Assembly (NCBI RefSeq): GCF_018139645.1 | Contig: NZ_JAGSPM010000007.1 | Location: 186,001 to 250,000, forward strand | Origin: Affinundibacterium baiyunense | GTDB lineage: Bacteria > Pseudomonadota > Gammaproteobacteria > Burkholderiales > Burkholderiaceae_D | Direction: 5' to 3' | DNA length: 64,000 bases | Part shown: positions 54,321 through 63,431 of the stretch, piece after piece | Layout of the letters: every line of letters starts with the position of its first letter | Numbering within the stretch: the first letter of the stretch is position 1 | Position numbers and translations under genes: made by a program | The notes under the pieces: model-generated | Seen by the model: only the letters and a program-made list of their open reading frames with translations | Databases searched by the model: none | Told to the model about the DNA's origin: nothing

Positions 54321-57206
54321 ATGCCAAATTTGCTCTCTAATTTAACTAAGATTATCAATGACAATAGCCTGCATCATGCATTCGCCGAATGTCTGAAGTT
54401 AATCTCTTTAGATGGCCGATTATTGCAAATTAACACAGCTGGCTTGGCGATCATCGAAGCTGAATTTTTTGAGCAGGTGCAGAGCATTGAAGTGGCGCAG
54501 TTAGTCGACGTGGAGTTCCGTGCTGATTTCATCGAGATGCTTGATTGTGTTTGTAAAGGCGAATCAAGAACACTGTCTTTTCGAATTACTGGCTTGAAAG
54601 GGTGTTCAAACTGGATGGAAATGCGCGCCAGCCCAGTACGGTCAGAGACGGGCGAAATCGTCGCTGTGTTTGGTATCAGTCGAAACATCACAAAGAAAAA
54701 GGCGATAGAACAAGCGCTGTTAGAGAGCGAGCAAGGCTTTCGTACATTGATTGAAACCATTCCTCAGCAAGTCTGGACGGCAGATGCGAATGGCGAGATC
54801 ACTTATGTCAACCAGCGAACCGTAGATTATTTCAAAGTTTCAGCCGAAAGTATTTTTGGTCAAGGCTGGGAGCATTTGATACATCCCGATGATTTGCCTG
54901 AAGCGAGAAGGCGTTGGCATTTAGCGGTGTCGACTTGTAGTCCCTATGAGGTCGAATTCAGATTGTTGCGCCATGATGGCGAATATCGTTGGCATTTGGC
55001 ATCAGCATTAGCGCTACGTAATCAGCAGGGTTCGGTGTCGCAGTGGTTCGGTACAAACACCGATATCTCACTGAGCAAGCAGCATGCCGCAGCATTACGC
55101 GATAGCGAGCGTAATTTAATAGCGGCGCAGGCTCGTGCAAAAATTGGTAGTTGGCAACGAGACATACAAACTAATACAGCGATTTGGTCAGCCGAGATGT
55201 ATCGCATTTTTGGCTTTGATGCTGACCATGCTCCGCCAACACTCGAACAATTAATTGCGCGCGTGCATTTGGATGATCAAGCATCGTTTATTCGAATGTA
55301 TCATCAATATCGAGATCAATTTGAAGCGCATCAATTGGATTTTCGTTATTCACCACGTGAAGGTGAAACCTTATGGATAGAGGCAAAAAGCGAACCTTTG
55401 TTTGACGCAAATGGGAACCTGATCGCGTTAACCGGCACTGCACAAGACATCAGTGAGCGTAAGCAGATTGAGCAAGATTTAGAAGTATCTCGACAGTTTC
55501 TCGCAGAGTGTCAATCAATCGCCCAAATCGGTGGCTGGGAAATCGATTTGATTTCAAGAAAACTGACTTGGTCAGAAGAGACATATCGCATTCATGACAC
55601 GCATCCAGAAGAATTCACACCGACCTTAGAAACTGGATTGAGCTATTTTTTACCGGAATCCAGAAGCCGACTAGTCAATGCCTTGGCACGCGCAACCGAG
55701 TTTGGCGAAGCCTATGATTTAGAGCTTGAAAAGTTCACCCTAAAGGGGCGAAAGATCACGGTCAGAACGACTTGCCATGTCACGATGAACGATGGAAAAG
55801 CAGTGCGTTTAACTGGAATTTTTCAGGACATTACCGAGCAAAAAATGTCTCAGCTCGCGCTAAAAAATGCGTATATCGAGTTAGAGCGTTCAAACGGTAT
55901 GCTTGAGCATATTGCTCACTACGATGCGTTGACGCACTTGCCTAATCGTGTGTTATTAGCAGATCGTATGCAGCAAGCCATGCTACAAGCGCAACGCCGT
56001 GGAAACTCTTTGGCAGTCGCTTTTCTTGATTTAGATGGATTTAAAACTGTCAACGATGTGCACGGTCATAGTATGGGAGATGAGCTGCTGATTGCGATTG
56101 CAGCTCGTTTGCGCGCCGCCTTACGTGAAGGCGATACCCTAGCGCGCCTTGGTGGTGATGAATTTGTGGCGATATTGACTGATCTCGAAGATGGTAGAGA
56201 TTGTGAACCGATTTTAAGTCGGCTGCTGAGTGCTGCCGCAGAGCCATTAAATTTGCATCATATTGAATTACAAGTGAGCGCGAGTATCGGCGTCACGATT
56301 TATCCGCAAGATGGAGTTGATGCAGAACAGTTGCTGCGGCATGCTGATCAAGCTATGTATTTGTCTAAGCAGACTGGTAAGAACTGTTTTCATTTATTTG
56401 ACGTTGCCCAAGATGCGGCGATCAAAGTCCAGCGCGATGATTTGACGCAGATGCAGCGAGCCTTAATGCACCAAGAATTTGTTCTGTACTACCAGCCCAA
56501 AGTGAATATGCGTACAGGGCAAGTATTCGGTGCAGAAGCCCTAATTCGCTGGCAGCACCCACAAAAAGGGCTACTCGCGCCCGCGAGTTTTTTGCCGGTA
56601 GTGGAAAATCATTTATTCAGTGTCGAATTAGGTGAGTGGGTCATTGCAACCGCGTTGGCACAAATTCACGTTTGGCAGAAACAAGGAATCAATGTTGCAG
56701 TGAGTGTCAATGTGGGTGCTATCCAATTGCAGCAAGCTGATTTCACGCAAAGATTAGAGAAGCTGCTATCGGCATATCCGCGTTCGGTATATTCGATGTT
56801 GGAACTAGAAATTTTAGAGAGTAGTGCACTGGACGATATCGATAAAGTTTCTAAGGTCATTTATCTGTGCCAAGGCTTGGGAATACGATTTGCCTTAGAT
56901 GATTTCGGAACTGGCTATTCTTCTTTACGCTATTTGAAAAGACTACCTGCCGAAGTGTTAAAAATTGATCAAAGCTTTGTGCGTGATATGTTGGAAGACG
57001 AGGGCGACTTGGCCATTATTCACGGTGTAATCGGACTGGCTTCTGCATTTCAGCGTAGCGTGATTGCTGAAGGTGTCGAGAGTATTTCGCACGGTCAGAA
57101 ATTATTAGCGATAGGCTGCGACTTGGCGCAAGGATATGGTATTGCAAAGCCTATGCCTGCAGACACATTTCCAACTTGGGTTCGTCAATGGCAGTCGCCG
57201 TTTTAA
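54321..57206 (+). CDS. Four-PAS GGDEF-EAL c-di-GMP signalling protein
   Basis: A 961-residue cytosolic regulator. Four PAS domains (about 14-123, 135-250, 266-380 and 393-505) precede a GGDEF domain with the exact motif GGDEF (611-615) and an I-site RxxD (602-605) five residues before it. The EAL domain has EAL (739-741), DDFGTGYSSL from 860, KIDQSF and AEGVE. Both active sites look intact, so it could make and break c-di-GMP. It stands alone between two terminators. No membrane helix is seen. Confidence 0.93.
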   Translation: MPNLLSNLTKIINDNSLHHAFAECLKLISLDGRLLQINTAGLAIIEAEFFEQVQSIEVAQLVDVEFRADFIEMLDCVCKGESRTLSFRITGLKGCSNWMEMRASPVRSETGEIVAVFGISRNITKKKAIEQALLESEQGFRTLIETIPQQVWTADANGEITYVNQRTVDYFKVSAESIFGQGWEHLIHPDDLPEARRRWHLAVSTCSPYEVEFRLLRHDGEYRWHLASALALRNQQGSVSQWFGTNTDISLSKQHAAALRDSERNLIAAQARAKIGSWQRDIQTNTAIWSAEMYRIFGFDADHAPPTLEQLIARVHLDDQASFIRMYHQYRDQFEAHQLDFRYSPREGETLWIEAKSEPLFDANGNLIALTGTAQDISERKQIEQDLEVSRQFLAECQSIAQIGGWEIDLISRKLTWSEETYRIHDTHPEEFTPTLETGLSYFLPESRSRLVNALARATEFGEAYDLELEKFTLKGRKITVRTTCHVTMNDGKAVRLTGIFQDITEQKMSQLALKNAYIELERSNGMLEHIAHYDALTHLPNRVLLADRMQQAMLQAQRRGNSLAVAFLDLDGFKTVNDVHGHSMGDELLIAIAARLRAALREGDTLARLGGDEFVAILTDLEDGRDCEPILSRLLSAAAEPLNLHHIELQVSASIGVTIYPQDGVDAEQLLRHADQAMYLSKQTGKNCFHLFDVAQDAAIKVQRDDLTQMQRALMHQEFVLYYQPKVNMRTGQVFGAEALIRWQHPQKGLLAPASFLPVVENHLFSVELGEWVIATALAQIHVWQKQGINVAVSVNVGAIQLQQADFTQRLEKLLSAYPRSVYSMLELEILESSALDDIDKVSKVIYLCQGLGIRFALDDFGTGYSSLRYLKRLPAEVLKIDQSFVRDMLEDEGDLAIIHGVIGLASAFQRSVIAEGVESISHGQKLLAIGCDLAQGYGIAKPMPADTFPTWVRQWQSPF

Positions 57207-57396
57207 TGTTCAGGTTTTAATATAAATTGAAGTGCGATTTGATTAGATCATGGAACAATTGGTAGCTAACAGCTAGCAATTAACACCAAAATGTATCCAC
57301 ACGAAATTTGTTGACGTCAAAATCATGCGCGAATTTAAACGGTGAGAGCAATTTTTGTAAGTGGTGTATTTTGATCAAGTAAAGAGTAAAACAAGG

Positions 57397-57440
57397 AGCC
57401 ACAGATCGCCGCAATGCGACTTTCTGTGGCTATTTTTTTT
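57397..57440. terminator. Terminator between the GGDEF-EAL and TonB-C-type genes
   Basis: AGCCACAGA (57397-57405) pairs with TCTGTGGCT (57423-57431), followed by a run of T on the plus strand and a weaker T-rich stretch on the minus strand. It could serve the two convergent genes. Confidence 0.85.
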
Positions 57441-57480
57441 GCGACTGCTTTTCCGTGAAGGGGATGAAAGTTTAGCTGAT

Positions 57481-57855
57481 TTATTTGATCGCCCAAGTAA
57501 AACTAATCAGACGTGATGTCATGTTTTCAGGCAGATTGTTTGTATTGTTCGCTTGAATTGGATTGCTGCTATGAAAGCGGCAGTTTTTTAAAGCCGCCAT
57601 CGACGCGCGATCCAATTTTGCGAAGCCGCTAGATTCTTCAATTTTTGCATCGACAACGTTACCACTGTTATCGGTGGTAAAGCGTAATTTGACGATACCT
57701 TTCTCTTCTCCACGCAACATACTGCTGTCGTATTCAGGTGCATTGCAGGCACTATTGGTCCATGGGTTATTCGTTTCGTTTGCGCTTGCAGCGATACTTG
57801 TGAAGCTCAGGCATAAAGCAAAGAAAGCGCGAGTGAAGATAGTTGAGTTTTTCAT
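57481..57855 (-). CDS. Secreted protein with TonB C-terminal domain
   Basis: A 124-residue exported protein: signal peptide about 1-25 (ending IAASA), then a TonB_C-type domain (GIVKLRFTTDNSGNVVDAKI, SSGFAKLDRASMAALKNCRF). There is no membrane anchor or proline-rich span, so it is a free periplasmic domain rather than a full TonB. One Cys pair may form a disulfide. Its role is not known; no ExbB/ExbD genes are near. Confidence 0.85.
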   Translation of the reverse strand: MKNSTIFTRAFFALCLSFTSIAASANETNNPWTNSACNAPEYDSSMLRGEEKGIVKLRFTTDNSGNVVDAKIEESSGFAKLDRASMAALKNCRFHSSNPIQANNTNNLPENMTSRLISFTWAIK

Positions 57856-58423
57856 AGTAGCTCCATTTAGGTTAAGAAATAGGACGAATTCACATTAACT
57901 TTTGGTTAGGCTACGAGGTATTGTGTAATACATTCGTAGATTTTGTAGAGATCCTTGTGAAGTCGATGGAGCAAATATACGTGTGGATTTTGAATTGAAG
58001 AAATGACGATTTCGCATGTAGATTATTCGCAAATCGTATAAAGTGCAGCCTCAGTTATAGCCTGCATTTATCTGGTGCAAAAACAAATTGTCTCGTGGTG
58101 GCATTCCCAAAATGTGTGCAAATTTGATGGATATTTGCCCAGTGTTTTTTTGATTTGCGATTTTTTGGTGCAAGTTATTTTTTTTGCGTTTGACTAAATA
58201 AATTCAAAAGAATTGTATTTTTTTCGGAACATATTGCGCCTTTGTCTGATTTTAAGTTTAGAAAGCAAGGGCGTTTGTTAAGCGCGATGATGATATCGAA
58301 GATAATTTGTAGGTGATTTTGAGATTGGACTGAAAAATCAAAACGAAAAATCAGCACAAAAATTAAAACAAGAATTAAAACAAGAATTAAAACAAGAATT
58401 AAAACGATAAAAGAGGATGTGAA
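57856..58423. other. 568-bp gap with AT-rich promoter region
   Basis: This gap separates the TonB-C-type gene (minus) and the ClpP-like gene (plus). It is AT-rich and includes the tandem repeat at 58361-58405, listed separately. On the minus strand a hydrophobic frame appears in the repeat region, but it is a product of the repeat. I see no other gene. Confidence 0.5.
58361..58405. repeat. Tandem 12-bp repeat, about 3.75 copies
   Basis: The unit AATTAAAACAAG occurs at 58361, 58373 and 58385, with a partial fourth copy from 58397. It is 19 bp upstream of the TTG start of the next gene and not in frame with it (a stop codon intervenes at 58400-58402). Slippage would change the spacing of upstream signals. 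Confidence 0.85.
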
Positions 58424-59113
58424 TTGCAAAAGTATAGAAACCCTTGGCGACAACTCGTCGCAGAAATATTGATGATCATCTTGGCAGCGTTACTGGTGGC
58501 GATGAAATCCTACAAAGTCGTCAACGATGAAACGCGCTTAAGACTCACAGGTGAATTGAATTTGGCGATGCTTGAGCAAGTGAAAGCGACTCTACAAAAA
58601 CGTCCAACGCTGATTAATACCTTGCAGTTTGAAGATTCGCCAGGCGCTGGTGCCGCCGCAACCATTATTCTCGATCAACTTGAGACGTTGATTCGTCGAT
58701 ATGAACTACGCACTGAGGCACAAGGATATTGTGCCTCTGCCTGTGCTGCTGCGTTTTTGCTAGGATCTGGACGAACATTGTTGCCCAGCGACGATGGCAA
58801 ACCAACTTATTTAATGTTGCATGCGGTAAGACATCAAGGAAATGGTGAAGTAAATTATGGCAAGACCGAGGCGATCATAAAAAAAATCTCACGGAATAGT
58901 GGTGGCAAATTCCCTATGGCTTTGTTGAATCGTATTTTTGATGATGTACGTGGCAACGGCGATGGCGAGATTTATATCTTTCGTGTGGCACAACGCACGC
59001 CGCAAGGTCGACATCATGTCTTTGTCTGTGATGGGCGACCACGTGTCTTAATTAGCGAATGTGAAGCAATTCCCGATGTCACGCCGCAGAGTTTAGGTAT
59101 CTTTGTTGAATAA
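58424..59113 (+). CDS. Periplasmic ClpP-like protein
   Basis: A 229-residue protein with one N-terminal membrane helix (about 10-28) and a ClpP/crotonase-like fold in the remainder: EDSPGAGAAATII and the motif YCASACAAAFLLGSG, whose Ser lies where predicted periplasmic serine-protease-like proteins of this group have theirs. The catalytic set cannot be proved from sequence. The start is TTG at 58424 with AGAGG about 8 nt before it; no ATG is suitable. A strong terminator follows. Confidence 0.78.
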   Translation: MQKYRNPWRQLVAEILMIILAALLVAMKSYKVVNDETRLRLTGELNLAMLEQVKATLQKRPTLINTLQFEDSPGAGAAATIILDQLETLIRRYELRTEAQGYCASACAAAFLLGSGRTLLPSDDGKPTYLMLHAVRHQGNGEVNYGKTEAIIKKISRNSGGKFPMALLNRIFDDVRGNGDGEIYIFRVAQRTPQGRHHVFVCDGRPRVLISECEAIPDVTPQSLGIFVE

Positions 59114-59160
59114 AAAAATATCCCGATGCAAATTGGCTTTGCATCGGGATATTTGTTTTA
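59114..59160. terminator. Bidirectional terminator
   Basis: AAATATCCCGATGCAAA and TTTGCATCGGGATATTT form a perfect 17-bp stem with a TTGGC loop, between convergent genes. Confidence 0.95.
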
Positions 59161-59198
59161 TCCAGCGTTTACTTTGTGTTTAATTCATTTCAAGTAGC

Positions 59199-61625
59199 TT
59201 ATTTCTTTAAGCACTTTTCCAAGAATTGATCTTGTTCCCACAATAGATGCAAGATGTTTTCTTTTGCCGCGTAACCGTGACTTTCTTTCGGCAAAATCAC
59301 CATACGAGCTGGCGCACCTAAGCCTTTTAATGCTTGGAAATAACGCTCTGTTTGCAGCGTGAATGTACCTGGATTATTGTCGGCCTCACCATGAACTAAC
59401 AAGATAGGCGTTTTCATTTTGTCGGCATTCATGAATGGTGACATCTTAGTGTAGACCTCTGGCACTTCCCAATAATTGCGTTGTTCGCGTTGGAAGCCGA
59501 ATGGTGTCAAGGTACGATTGTAGGCACCGCTACGCGCAATCCCACAAGCGAATAATTTTGAGTAGGTTAATAAATTTGCTGTCATGAAGGCGCCATAGGA
59601 GTGACCACCGACGGCCACACGTTTGCGATCGATATAACCGAGTGCATCGACCGCATCGATTGCAGCTTCAGCGTTATCAACTAATTGCGGTACAAAATTA
59701 TCGTTCGGTTCGGTGTTGCCTTCACCAATGATAGGGAAAGCGGCATCGTCCAAAACTGCATAGCCACGTGTCGCCCAGTAAATAAACGAACCGTAACTAG
59801 GTGCAGTAAATGCGTTTGGATTATGTGTGCTTTGACCAGCTGAATCTTTATCTTTAAATTCTGCTGGATATGCCCAAATCAATAGAGGAAGCTTTTCCTT
59901 TTTGCTCTTGTCGTAGCCCGCAGGTAAGTACAAAGTGCCAGACAGTTGTACGCCATCTTTACGTGTGTACTTAATGACTTCTTTGGAAACGTCTTTTAAG
60001 CCTTCATACGGATTCTTGAACTGAGTAATCGCATTTAACTGATTGTTCTTGATGTTACGGAAGAAGAAATTTGGATACTCATTCTTTGATTGAATCTGCA
60101 CCAAGACATCGCCTTTGGCGAAATCTTCTATCGATTGAATGTTTTCAATTTTGTCGGTGTAAGTGGATTGATATAGGCGAGTTTTCTCCAAACTATCAAT
60201 CTGCATCGCGTCGATGAATGGGAATTGCCCTTTTTTACTGTGACCAGCGCCGATCAAGTAAGCTTTATTATCTTCAATTGCGAGCACACGACGATCATAT
60301 TGATTGCGTTTGGTTTCGAAGCGACCTGGATTCGCGTAGATGTCTTGTGAATTGCGATCAAATACTAAACGCGCTTTTTCTGCAGGATTTGATGGATTGA
60401 AGAAATAAGTTTTTTCATTGCGCGTGTCATACCAAGAATCTGTAATGACGGCTAACTTATCATTGCCCCAGATAATGTTAGAAAATCGTTGTGCTGTTTT
60501 GATCAGCGATTTTGGTGCTTGATCGAACGGTGCGTCCCAGCTGAAGACTTCGTCGCGATAATCGACTTTTTTTGCCGGATCACCGCCATCCAGTGCAACC
60601 ACATAGCTCAAGCTTGCAGGCTTATCTGCACGCCAAACCATATTGCGTTTACCTTCACGTGTCGCGCTAAATCCCTTTGGCATGGTTTCAGTCAGCGGAA
60701 CTTCATTCACTGTTTTGATAGGTTTGCCTGAAAGATCAGTGACAATTGTTTTACTAGGAAAACGATTGACCGGAACAATATAAGAAAACGGTTTTTGAAT
60801 CGTAGTCAGCATCACTAGCTTGCCGTCGGGAGAAAAGCTTTCGCCCGAATACATATCTGCTTTCTTCCACAGGCTGCTCGTGCCATTGATATTGACTTTG
60901 TGTAATTCAGAGCTGGCGATATTTTCGAAATTAATTTCGTCGTTACGATTCTTTAATAAATCTGGATAAGTACGGTTTTGCGAAACGCTACCATCAGCGT
61001 TTGAAATAATCGCACCAGTCGGCAAATCCTTGCTTGAATCAAGCAGAGCAGGACGATTTTTTGGTAATACTTTTACTAAAAGATTTTCACTATCTTTGAA
61101 CCAGATAAAAGGATTGTCTAAGTTCGCATTCAGTTTCGCAGTACTTAAGCGTTTTGCTTGGGCGCTAGCGACATCAATTACCCATAGCTCAACAGCATTG
61201 CTTGTGGTGTGGGTGAACGCGATTTTCTTCTCATTTGGTGACCACGTTAAATTCGTAATAAGCGCATCCTTTGGCAAGCCTTTTACTTGCTGCTCCACGC
61301 TATCACTGACTTTGCGCAACTTCAGATTGTTAATGTAGTTGACTGAACTAGAAATATTGGTCACAGGATTAATTCGTAATCCACCCAAACGCATTTCCGA
61401 TTGATTTAATTCATTGAGCGTTTTGAACGTGCTGCGATACGTCAACAACATGACATTTTTCTTCGAGTCCATACTCACCGCAGGCGCGCGCTCAACGTCA
61501 GCTAGCGCAAGAATTGATTGTGGTGGTTTTTGGTAAGGCAGATTTTCTTGTGCAATAACAGTTGAACTGATCCCGATACTGGCGATGCTGCTAGCCAGAA
61601 TCAACATAGTAAGATTTTTTTTCAT
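59199..61625 (-). CDS. Secreted S9-family prolyl oligopeptidase-like peptidase
   Basis: An 808-residue exported peptidase: signal peptide about 1-25 (ending VIAQ), a seven-blade beta-propeller region (about 40-520), and the alpha/beta hydrolase domain. The catalytic triad is Ser676 (GGHSYGAF), Asp749 (GEADNNPG) and His783 (KESHGY). It resembles the glutamyl endopeptidase type of S9 (plant CGEP-like, S9D). It stands alone with a 465-bp gap before it. Confidence 0.92.
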   Translation of the reverse strand: MKKNLTMLILASSIASIGISSTVIAQENLPYQKPPQSILALADVERAPAVSMDSKKNVMLLTYRSTFKTLNELNQSEMRLGGLRINPVTNISSSVNYINNLKLRKVSDSVEQQVKGLPKDALITNLTWSPNEKKIAFTHTTSNAVELWVIDVASAQAKRLSTAKLNANLDNPFIWFKDSENLLVKVLPKNRPALLDSSKDLPTGAIISNADGSVSQNRTYPDLLKNRNDEINFENIASSELHKVNINGTSSLWKKADMYSGESFSPDGKLVMLTTIQKPFSYIVPVNRFPSKTIVTDLSGKPIKTVNEVPLTETMPKGFSATREGKRNMVWRADKPASLSYVVALDGGDPAKKVDYRDEVFSWDAPFDQAPKSLIKTAQRFSNIIWGNDKLAVITDSWYDTRNEKTYFFNPSNPAEKARLVFDRNSQDIYANPGRFETKRNQYDRRVLAIEDNKAYLIGAGHSKKGQFPFIDAMQIDSLEKTRLYQSTYTDKIENIQSIEDFAKGDVLVQIQSKNEYPNFFFRNIKNNQLNAITQFKNPYEGLKDVSKEVIKYTRKDGVQLSGTLYLPAGYDKSKKEKLPLLIWAYPAEFKDKDSAGQSTHNPNAFTAPSYGSFIYWATRGYAVLDDAAFPIIGEGNTEPNDNFVPQLVDNAEAAIDAVDALGYIDRKRVAVGGHSYGAFMTANLLTYSKLFACGIARSGAYNRTLTPFGFQREQRNYWEVPEVYTKMSPFMNADKMKTPILLVHGEADNNPGTFTLQTERYFQALKGLGAPARMVILPKESHGYAAKENILHLLWEQDQFLEKCLKK

Positions 61626-62090
61626 AGAGTTTTATCCTAGAAATGTGTGGAATTGATCGTATTCGAGAATATTATTTATCTTTATTAACAAGTCTCAGAG
61701 CTCAAAATGTAATAATAGTTCCAAAGAACAATTCAGTTTTACGTAGTTATTTACATGTCCATTGACATTTGGATGGTTTTTGTTAGTCATATTTATATGA
61801 CTAAATTTAAATTGTTATTCGTTAGCTAAAATCGCGAGGTAGAGTTGGATTTGTAGTGTGTGATTGTGAAGCATATCGGCGCTTAGCGTAGGATTACCCA
61901 TCTAGGAATGTAAATGTATTCTTGAAAAATAAGTTAATAGCTGTGATACGACACGGCTCGTGGTGTCACGCTATATTGGAGATATGTTTATTCTTTCGAG
62001 TTTGAAAGTGAAAACGTTCCAAAAGCATTGTCTATTTCAAAGAGTTTGAAAGTTGGGCTCAGATTTAAGAAACTGAATTAAGAAACTTAA
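61626..62090. other. 465-bp gap upstream of the S9 peptidase gene
   Basis: AT-rich region with no gene. It contains a palindrome at 61783-61804 and a tandem repeat at its right end (62065-62103), both listed separately. AGGA lies about 10 nt upstream of the S9 ATG on the minus strand. I could not place its promoter. Confidence 0.5.
61783..61804. promoter_or_regulatory. Perfect palindrome, 10-bp arms
   Basis: TTAGTCATAT-TT-ATATGACTAA: the arms are exact reverse complements with a 2-bp spacer. It is about 160 bp upstream of the S9 peptidase start. The size suits an operator for a dimeric regulator. No other copy was noticed in the window. Confidence 0.5.
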
Positions 62091-62103
62091 TTAAGAAACT
62101 GAA
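62065..62103. repeat. Three tandem copies of a 13-bp unit at the aminotransferase stop codon
   Basis: TTAAGAAACTGAA occurs at 62065 and 62091, with TTAAGAAACTTAA between (62078). The third copy includes the stop codon and last codons of the aminotransferase gene on the minus strand. It looks like a slipped duplication of that end. Confidence 0.75.
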
Positions 62104-63413
62104 AAAAGTGCTTGATCCAGTCGCCACAAAAATTCTCTCGCATTGTCCACGCTAAACACCATCGGTGGTTTGAGTTTTAAGACATTGTCGTAAGGCCCAT
62201 CGGTCGAAAGTAGAATGCGGTGCGCTTTTAAGAACTCGATGATGGTATTGGCTTCTGCGGTCGCCGGTTCGAGGCTGTGACGATCTTTCACCAACTCGAC
62301 ACCGATAAATAGTCCCATACCGCGAACATCCCCGATTAGGGCATGTTTCTGTTTTAATTCATTTAGCCCTTGTAAAAGAACATCGCCAACTTGCTTGGAG
62401 TGGGCTTGTAAGCCTTCTTGTTCAATCACATCCAACACCGCTAAGCCGATCGCGCACGAGACGGGATTTCCTGCAAAGGTGTTGAAGTATTCCATGCCGG
62501 TGATGAAGGCTTGAGCGATTTCGGGACGAGTGATGACTGCACCCATCGGATGGCCGTTGCCTATGGGTTTGCCCATGGTCACGATATCTGGCACCACGCT
62601 TTGTGCTTCAAACGCCCAAAAGTGATCGCCTGCTCGACCAAAGCCAACTTGGACTTCATCGGCAATGCAGACTGCACCAGCGGCACGTGCATGAGCATAT
62701 GCTGCTTGAAGATAACCAGCTGGGAGTACGACTTGACCACCGCAACCAAGCACGGACTCACAATAAAAAGCGGCAGGTTTTTCACCACGCGCATGAATTG
62801 CTGCAATAGCGCGTTGTAAGTCTTGCGCATAACGCGCACCTGCTTGAGTATCATCTTTACGGAAACGCCCACGATAGTCATCTGGTATTTCTGCCACTTG
62901 GATGTGAGCTGGTCGACCGCGCCCACCTTTGCCGTCAAATTTATAAGGGCTCAGTTCTATCATGGTCGGCGAATTGCCGTGATAGGCATGATCGACTACG
63001 ATAATGTCATTGGCTTGGGTATAGGTTTTGGCGATACGTAAAGCTAGGTCATTTGCTTCGGTACCAGAATTAGTGAGAAATACTACTGATAATTCTGACG
63101 GAAAAGTTGCACTAAGCCGTTTCGCGTATTCCACAATATTGTCATGCAGATAGCGCGTGTTGGTATTGAGTTGTGCCATCTGTACTTGACCCGCAGCGAC
63201 CACCGACGGATGGCAATGCCCGACATGGCAGACATTATTTACCATGTCGAGATAGGCATTTCCATCTTGGTCGTATAAATATGCACCAGCACCGCGCACC
63301 ATTTTGATTGGTTCTCTATACGACATACTCAAAGTCGGATTCAGATGCTGACGACGCAGTGCGATGATATCTTCAGGGTTGCGATTCGGAATAGGGGCGA
63401 CAGTTGTAGGCAT
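62091..63413 (-). CDS. Class III (PLP) aminotransferase, AGXT2L-like
   Basis: A 440-residue PLP enzyme with fold-type I features: [15 protein letters not shown], the CESVLG segment, the PLP Asp in [12 protein letters not shown] (Asp252) and the Schiff-base lysine Lys282 in [11 protein letters not shown]. The form [10 protein letters not shown] and ending resemble the AGXT2-like phospho-lyases (ethanolamine-phosphate and 5-phosphohydroxylysine) as well as omega-aminotransferases. An APH-like kinase gene directly upstream (18-bp gap) supports a kinase plus phospho-lyase pair. The true substrate is not known. Confidence 0.9.
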   Translation of the reverse strand: MPTTVAPIPNRNPEDIIALRRQHLNPTLSMSYREPIKMVRGAGAYLYDQDGNAYLDMVNNVCHVGHCHPSVVAAGQVQMAQLNTNTRYLHDNIVEYAKRLSATFPSELSVVFLTNSGTEANDLALRIAKTYTQANDIIVVDHAYHGNSPTMIELSPYKFDGKGGRGRPAHIQVAEIPDDYRGRFRKDDTQAGARYAQDLQRAIAAIHARGEKPAAFYCESVLGCGGQVVLPAGYLQAAYAHARAAGAVCIADEVQVGFGRAGDHFWAFEAQSVVPDIVTMGKPIGNGHPMGAVITRPEIAQAFITGMEYFNTFAGNPVSCAIGLAVLDVIEQEGLQAHSKQVGDVLLQGLNELKQKHALIGDVRGMGLFIGVELVKDRHSLEPATAEANTIIEFLKAHRILLSTDGPYDNVLKLKPPMVFSVDNAREFLWRLDQALFSVS

Positions 63414-63431
63414 GATGGGTTATCAGTGAAT

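Noticed and set aside
58361-58405. CRISPR-like array
   Set aside because: Units are 12 bp and contiguous without spacers, so it is a simple tandem repeat.
58175-58453. Minus-strand 92-residue frame with LILV repeats
   Set aside because: The hydrophobic repeats are the reverse reading of the 12-bp tandem repeat; not a credible membrane protein.
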